A stretch of 10,651 bases of DNA from Clostridia bacterium (GTDB taxonomy: Bacteria; Bacillota; Clostridia; Christensenellales; CAG-917). Made by a program: the position numbers and the translations under genes. Positions 7,211-10,651 of the stretch are shown piece by piece. The stretch is from contig CAAGFS010000010.1 of the NCBI GenBank assembly GCA_900769205.1, forward strand, positions 1-10,651, written 5' to 3'. The notes under the pieces were generated by a model that saw only the letters and a list, made by a program, of their open reading frames with translations, ran no database searches and had not been told where the DNA came from. Within the stretch, counting starts at the first letter, position 1; the number at the start of each line of letters is the position of its first letter.

Positions 7211-7327
7211 TTGCATATTTTTGCAACTGTTTTTGCATACTTTTCAAAAAAATATTTATTTTATGCAAAAATTATTTTTATAAGGAATATTTATGCATTT
7301 ATTCATTCATTTTTCCGTATTATGCAA
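7211..7327. repeat. Cluster of TTGCA/TGCAA motifs including a 9-bp inverted repeat
   Basis: The AT-rich gap between the divergent binding-protein and 7435 genes contains six TGCA cores in about 115 bases, with their GC dinucleotides at 7213, 7223, 7235, 7265, 7295 and 7324 (steps of 10, 12, 30, 30 and 29). TTTTGCATA (7231-7239) and TATGCAAAA (7262-7270) form a perfect 9-bp inverted repeat with a 22-base spacer. TTGCATATTTTTGCAA (7211-7226) is a compact dyad. These may be operators for a regulator of the importer. No convincing consensus promoter for the binding-protein gene could be placed here. Confidence 0.5.
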
Positions 7328-7365
7328 CGACAGCGACTTTTTGTCCGCATCTCGCAACCGCGCAA

Positions 7366-7394
7366 TTGACGAAAAGGTTTTATTATTATATTAT
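7366..7394 (+). promoter_or_regulatory. Probable promoter of the 7435 gene
   Basis: TTGACG (7366-7371) and TATTAT (7389-7394) are spaced by 17 bases, each one mismatch from the sigma-A consensus. The expected start of transcription is near 7401, giving a leader of about 34 bases before the ATG at 7435. Confidence 0.65.
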
Positions 7395-7434
7395 TTATAT
7401 ACAAAAACAAAATCACAAAAAGGACGATAAAAAT

Positions 7435-8223
7435 ATGTCGCGCATAGTGTCTTTTTACGTTTCTTCCTATGAAAAACTGCTTGAGAATGCAAAAGTCGAT
7501 TTTCAAAGCCGATACGACGGCGGGAATATAGATTTCGTTGACTTTTGCATAGACGAACCCGTCGTGTCGGACGGTGCGATCGACGTTGCGAAAACAGCGG
7601 ACGCCGTGTGGTATTTCGCTCCGCATTTTCAAAGCGCAACCGCCCCGCTTTCCGTCATACGCAACAGGCTCGGACTTTTTGCCGGCGTTAACGCGATTGT
7701 GGACGAAAACGGACAATCCGCGTTTTTCGTGTGCGACGAAAGCGGTTTTCCGCAAGGCGATTTTTCGTCGAGCAACGCTTTCGGCCGTCAGGCGCGCGAC
7801 ACCAAAACGCTCAGCGAACTCGAAATCGAAAAGACGTTGCGCATAGCCTTCGAGCTTGCCGAGATGAACGCAACCGATCTGACTCTCGTCCTTCCCGTCG
7901 AGCCGACCGCGATTGCAAGCCTTTGGCGCAAAATAGTTTTCGATATTGCCGAAGACTATCCCTTCGTGCGTGCGGAAGTTGAAAACAGCGTGGAAGCAAC
8001 CGTCAGGATTTCTTCGTCGCAAAGCGGGGGCGTGTGCGTGGGAATGCGCGAGCAATGCTTGCCTTTGTGCACTCTCTCCTCCTGCCTTAAATGCCGTCCG
8101 ATCGCGTCTATGAGCCTTGGCGTAACCACTCTCGGCGCATACGAGTGCCTTTCAAAAGACGAAAGCGTTGCAAGCGCGCTCGTCGAAAACACTCTTGCCT
8201 ACTCTTTCGGCATTGCAGAGTAA
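7435..8223 (+). CDS. Degenerate isopropylmalate/isocitrate dehydrogenase-fold protein (probable pseudoenzyme)
   Basis: The 262-residue protein aligns by eye with beta-decarboxylating dehydrogenases (LeuB/Icd, normally about 350 residues) in order. ADAVWYFAP (55-63) matches the family's AVLLGxVGGP strand, and APLSVIRNRLGLFAGV (70-85) matches the LLxLRKxLxLFANLRP helix. The best match is ARDTKTLSELEIEKTLRIAF (120-139), continuing to FELAEMN, then SLWRKIVFDIAEDYP (162-176). SMSLGVTTLGAYE (226-238) fits the LPSASLGxGxxGLYEP region. Catalytic and cofactor elements are gone. There is no GDGIGPE start, the RELTGGIYFG motif with the catalytic Tyr reads VCDESGFPQGD, the DKANV Lys region reads PVEPTAI, and the metal-binding Asp segment is replaced by a Cys-rich stretch. 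The start has AAGGA 10 bases upstream; an upstream TTG reading overlaps the neighbouring gene. It is the only plus-strand gene, divergent from the ABC operon. Homology is inferred by eye; it could instead be an unrelated fold. Confidence 0.62.
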   Translation: MSRIVSFYVSSYEKLLENAKVDFQSRYDGGNIDFVDFCIDEPVVSDGAIDVAKTADAVWYFAPHFQSATAPLSVIRNRLGLFAGVNAIVDENGQSAFFVCDESGFPQGDFSSSNAFGRQARDTKTLSELEIEKTLRIAFELAEMNATDLTLVLPVEPTAIASLWRKIVFDIAEDYPFVRAEVENSVEATVRISSSQSGGVCVGMREQCLPLCTLSSCLKCRPIASMSLGVTTLGAYECLSKDESVASALVENTLAYSFGIAE

Positions 8224-8250
8224 ATCGGAGGCAATAGCGCAAAACTTCAC

Positions 8251-8278
8251 ACAAAAAATCCCGCTCGAAGCGGGATTT
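8251..8278. terminator. Bidirectional terminator between convergent genes
   Basis: AAATCCCGCT (8256-8265), a CGA loop and AGCGGGATTT (8269-8278) form a perfect 10-bp stem. On the minus strand it is followed by a run of T (8253-8258 as A on plus) and lies 24 bases after the rex stop, so it is strong in that direction. On the plus strand it is followed by CGTTTATTT and ends the 7435 gene more weakly. Confidence 0.9.
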
Positions 8279-8301
8279 CGTTTATTTGGCGTTTTCAATC
8301 G

Positions 8302-8949
8302 TCAGTCGTTTCTGTTCGACTGGATTTGCAAGCTCAAAAGAGCAAGCGACGAGGCAAGGTCTTCGTTTTTGAGAGCGACGTCGGAAGGTATGTTGAGATG
8401 TACGGACGCAAAGTTCCATATCGCTTTGATGCCCGCCGCCACCATTCTGTCCGCAACTTCCTGCGCGGCGTAAGAGGGGACGGTGATGATGCCGATTTTG
8501 ATGTTGAATCTTGCGACTATGCTTTGCAATCTGCTCACGTCGTAAACGGGCTTGCCGTTTATTCTGGTGTTGACGAGTTTCTCGTTGTTGTCAAACGCCG
8601 CCACGATATTCAAGCCGTAGTTTTCAAAACCGCCGTAGCCCAAAAACGCTTTCCCGAGTCCGCCCACGCCCACGAGAATAGCGTCGTGCGTGTTGTTGTA
8701 GCCCAAAAAACTTTCAAGGTCGGCGATGATTTCCTTGGTGACGTAGCCCATTTTCGGCTTGCCCGCAACGCTTGAAACAAGCGCGATGTCCTTGCGCACC
8801 TGCACAGGATTGAGATTGAGCCCGTTGGCAATCGTGGTGCTCGAAACCGTTGCGACGTTGAGTTTGTCAAGTTGATACAAATATTTGAGATAGGACGGCA
8901 AGCGGTTGAGAGTCGCCTTTGAAATATCCTTGTTGTCTATCGTGGTCAT
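8302..8949 (-). CDS. rex: Redox-sensing transcriptional repressor Rex
   Basis: Rex is a homodimeric repressor that senses the NADH/NAD+ ratio and controls fermentation and respiration genes. The 215-residue length is typical. An N-terminal winged helix (about 1-75) holds the recognition segment NPVQVRKDIALV (47-58) and a wing reading AGKPKMGYV (62-70). A Rossmann domain follows with GVGGLGKAFLGYGGF (94-108), AAFDNNEKLVN (117-127), the conserved ITVPSYAAQEVADRMVAAGI (155-174) and WNFASVHLNIP (178-188). A C-terminal domain-swapping helix (about 197-211) ends the protein. The ATG at 8947-8949 has AAGGAG six bases upstream; a TTG 60 bases earlier would place the promoter inside the gene. The wing lacks the Gly-Lys/Arg-Lys/Arg-Gly pattern of classical Rex, suggesting the divergent clostridial type. 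It is monocistronic: its own promoter at 8980-9009 and terminator at 8251-8278. Confidence 0.95.
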   Translation of the reverse strand: MTTIDNKDISKATLNRLPSYLKYLYQLDKLNVATVSSTTIANGLNLNPVQVRKDIALVSSVAGKPKMGYVTKEIIADLESFLGYNNTHDAILVGVGGLGKAFLGYGGFENYGLNIVAAFDNNEKLVNTRINGKPVYDVSRLQSIVARFNIKIGIITVPSYAAQEVADRMVAAGIKAIWNFASVHLNIPSDVALKNEDLASSLALLSLQIQSNRND

Positions 8950-8959
8950 AGCACGCTCC

Positions 8960-8977
8960 TTGCGTTTTATATCGCAA
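8960..8977. promoter_or_regulatory. Candidate Rex autoregulatory operator
   Basis: TTGCGTTTTATATCGCAA is an 18-bp sequence with perfect 5-bp arms (TTGCG and CGCAA). It has the same length and the same TTG...CAA ends as known Rex sites (TTGTGAANNNNTTCACAA-like). It lies directly downstream of the -10 box and covers the predicted transcription start of rex, an ideal repressor position. In the transcript the same arms could form a small hairpin just before the Shine-Dalgarno sequence, which is an alternative role. Confidence 0.5.
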
Positions 8978-8979
8978 AA

Positions 8980-9009
8980 AATATATCCCTTTTCAACGTG
9001 ATTTGTCAA
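8980..9009 (-). promoter_or_regulatory. Promoter of rex
   Basis: On the minus strand, a perfect TTGACA (9004-9009) and TATATT (8980-8985) are separated by 18 bases. Transcription is expected to begin near 8973, about 24 bases before the rex ATG. Confidence 0.78.
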
Positions 9010-9012
9010 GTT

Positions 9013-9082
9013 TTTATCGATATATTGCGTATATCGTGCAAAATCGGCTTATTTTTGCATATAAACGTCCCATATCGATAAA
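9013..9082. repeat. Nested inverted repeats upstream of the rex promoter
   Basis: CGATATATTGCGTATATCG (9018-9036) has perfect 7-bp arms around a 5-base centre and lies immediately upstream of the rex -35 box, centred near -54. Overlapping its left arm, TTTATCGATAT (9013-9023) is repeated as an exact 11-base inverted copy at 9072-9082. These could be regulator binding sites. No gene is seen between 8950 and 9143. Confidence 0.55.
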
Positions 9083-9100
9083 CTTTCAACTTGATTTTGC

Positions 9101-9128
9101 AAAAAAACGGCACGGCGTTTGCCGTGCC
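9101..9128 (-). terminator. Rho-independent terminator of the right-end gene
   Basis: On the minus strand an 8-bp GC-rich stem (9121-9128 with 9109-9116) and a 4-base loop are followed by G and seven T residues. It begins 15 bases after the stop codon of the surface-protein gene. Confidence 0.93.
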
Positions 9129-9143
9129 TTTCAACAATTCTTC

Positions 9144-10651
9144 TCACCAAATCGAAAGCGTATCGCCGTTCTCGTCTCGTGTTTCTTCGCTTTGCAGGTC
9201 GGGTTCAAAAAAGTACAACTCCGCACCGTCGTTTCCGTCGTCTTTCGACGCTTGAACGTCCGACCGCTCGCCCGGTGCGATTTGCTTTTCGGACTGTTCT
9301 GTTTGCGTGTCGTCGGTTTCGCTTTGAGTATCCGTATTCTCCTTTGGCGCATCGTTTTTCTCGGGCTCGATGTCGTCAACGGCATGCTCTCGTCCGCAAT
9401 CGTCGGCAAACGGAACGTACTCCGCGTTTTGCGCTCCGTCACACTTTTTTGCGCTTGTCGCTTTCTTTTTCTTCTTCACCGCACAAACGATTGCAACGAT
9501 TATTCCCGCAATCGCGCCCGCGAGCAATAGTATCACGGAGATGATCAGAATCGAGCGCAATACTATCGCCGCTCCAAGCAATCCCGACGACGTGCGCTTG
9601 TAGGTCGGGTTTTCTTCCGCCGACAATCTGAACGTCAATTCGGACGTCGGCAACTCGTCAAAATGGCAGGTGTATTTGCCGTCGGTTTTTTCAAAACCTA
9701 TGCTTTCATAACCGAGCATATAGCCGTCCGTGTGGACGTTTATCGTAAGGTCGTGAAAGTCCGCCCAGGTTGACGCGGGCGAAACGTAATAACAAAAATC
9801 GAAAATTGCCGAACTGTACGCCGTATTTACGCTCGGAAACATAGGCACGGTGACTTCGTTGACTATGGTCTGCCCGGGAGCAAACGTCAGCTTGTACTGA
9901 CACCAGCGCAAAAGCGAATAGAAATCGGGGCGCAAGGCGTCGAGTCGCAACACGGCGCTCTCCCTCAGATAATACAAATTGTCCGCAAGCGCGTTGTACC
10001 AGTCCACGTTGCTCACGATGCTGTCCTCGGGTCGGCAGGCGTAGGCAAGCTCGTCGCCGAAAGTCTGTTCCGTGCGCGATTTCAGCGCGAGATGTCCGCC
10101 TTGCTGTCCGTCGATGACGGTCACTTCGGTTGCGGACACGTCGAAGTCCGCTCCGACGATATAAAAGACAAGCTCGTCTTTATCCGACGTCGAAACCAAC
10201 ATCCTGTTTTGCGAGCCTTTGTTGAAGGAGTAATAATCGCAGACGATTTTGCAATCTTCGGGAAGTGCAAAATTGAACTCGAGCTTTCGTCCGTTGACGT
10301 TTTGCGCGATTGAATAAACGTATTTGTACACGATTTTGTCGGTGGAAAAATACTCGTCCTGTTCAAAATCGTCCTTTATGTTCTTCACGTCCTTTTCGAC
10401 GTCGAAATCGTCGTAATAGTCCTTGTTCGTATATCTCGTGACGTAGTCGATATTTTCGCCGTCAACCGAAACTTTGCAATCGCTTTTCCTGCTTTCGGTT
10501 TCGGGCGCATAACCGTAAGGAAAAACGACGTCGATGTTTACGGTGTTTTCGCTCGGATTGCGAAAAGTGTATTTTGCGGTGACAAAGCCGAATTGCGTTA
10601 TGAAACCGTTGCCTACGTCCTTTGTTTCACCGTCGTAATAAACGTAAAAAT
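9144..10651 (-). CDS. Membrane-anchored surface protein of unknown family, C-terminal 501 residues
   Basis: The frame stays open from the stop at 9144 to the right edge, so the gene starts outside the window. A GTG at 10386-10388 is an internal Val codon, because upstream codons in the same frame continue a sensible protein with AKYTFRNPSENTVNIDVVFP. I do not recognise the family. About 355 visible residues look extracytoplasmic and beta-rich, with several aromatic and Tyr-rich segments. A single long hydrophobic segment follows (about visible residues 358-391, LLGAAIVLRSILIISVILL onward), then a KKKKK stop-transfer cluster and a tail of about 110 residues. The tail is acidic and rich in Asp, Glu, Gln and Thr, and looks disordered. 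The topology is therefore outside-in, with a cytoplasmic tail. The AKYTFRNPSENTVNIDVVFP stretch resembles domains that sense or present folded extracellular beta modules, but that is only an impression. Confidence 0.8.
   Translation of the reverse strand, partial: FYVYYDGETKDVGNGFITQFGFVTAKYTFRNPSENTVNIDVVFPYGYAPETESRKSDCKVSVDGENIDYVTRYTNKDYYDDFDVEKDVKNIKDDFEQDEYFSTDKIVYKYVYSIAQNVNGRKLEFNFALPEDCKIVCDYYSFNKGSQNRMLVSTSDKDELVFYIVGADFDVSATEVTVIDGQQGGHLALKSRTEQTFGDELAYACRPEDSIVSNVDWYNALADNLYYLRESAVLRLDALRPDFYSLLRWCQYKLTFAPGQTIVNEVTVPMFPSVNTAYSSAIFDFCYYVSPASTWADFHDLTINVHTDGYMLGYESIGFEKTDGKYTCHFDELPTSELTFRLSAEENPTYKRTSSGLLGAAIVLRSILIISVILLLAGAIAGIIVAIVCAVKKKKKATSAKKCDGAQNAEYVPFADDCGREHAVDDIEPEKNDAPKENTDTQSETDDTQTEQSEKQIAPGERSDVQASKDDGNDGAELYFFEPDLQSEETRDENGDTLSIW

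Noticed and set aside
7170..7268. N-terminal extension of the binding protein to a TTG at 7268
   Set aside because: The ATG at 7167-7169 gives a perfect lipoprotein signal peptide and AGGAG spacing; the extension is AT-rich leader DNA.
7170..7330. T-box or other riboswitch in the leader of the amino-acid importer
   Set aside because: No T-box consensus, specifier stem or terminator hairpin was found on the minus strand; the region holds AT-rich DNA dyads instead.
8950..9009. N-terminal extension of Rex to a TTG at 9009
   Set aside because: The start would lie inside the promoter; the ATG at 8947-8949 has AAGGAG and matches the usual Rex length.
10386..10388. GTG as the start of the right-end gene
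   Set aside because: The frame continues without a stop for 87 more codons to the window edge with protein-like sequence, and no ribosome binding site precedes the GTG.

Overview
The window looks like a chromosomal segment of a low-to-mid GC member of the Bacillota (Clostridia), probably an uncultured gut lineage. The assignment rests on gene content (Rex, CdaA, a GlnQ-type polar amino-acid ABC system, a lipoprotein binding protein with a Gram-positive style lipobox), strong AGGAG-type ribosome binding sites and compact operons separated by AT-rich gaps. The exact lineage is inference. No rRNA, tRNA, CRISPR, insertion sequence or prophage gene is visible.

Layout, read on the minus strand because all genes but one lie there. 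(1) A good sigma-A-type promoter at 4251-4279 drives a probable five-gene operon running to the left edge: holA (DNA polymerase III delta), an unknown six-helix membrane protein, cdaA (diadenylate cyclase), a DUF1015 protein, and the first 27 codons of an aspartate kinase at 1-81. cdaA lacks its usual partners cdaR and glmM. (2) A tight three-gene operon encodes an amino-acid ABC importer: binding lipoprotein (6276-7169), permease (5527-6267) and ATPase (4447-5514), closed by a strong terminator at 4391-4430. Two of the three proteins have unusual architecture. The binding protein appears circularly permuted, and the ATPase carries a lysine-rich insertion of about 109 residues in its helical subdomain. 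(3) The only plus-strand gene, 7435-8223, diverges from that operon. It appears to be a shortened isopropylmalate/isocitrate dehydrogenase-fold protein that has lost its catalytic residues and gained a cysteine cluster. (4) rex (8302-8949) converges on it across a shared terminator. The rex promoter carries an 18-bp palindrome over the predicted transcription start, a candidate autoregulatory operator. (5) The right end holds the C-terminal 501 codons of a large membrane-anchored surface protein whose start lies outside the window; it ends at its own terminator.

The most interesting block is 4447-8223: an amino-acid importer with a permuted receptor and an enlarged ATPase, divergent from a pseudoenzyme of the leucine/TCA decarboxylating dehydrogenase family, with a repeat-rich AT-rich region between them. 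Whether these are functionally linked is inference from position only.
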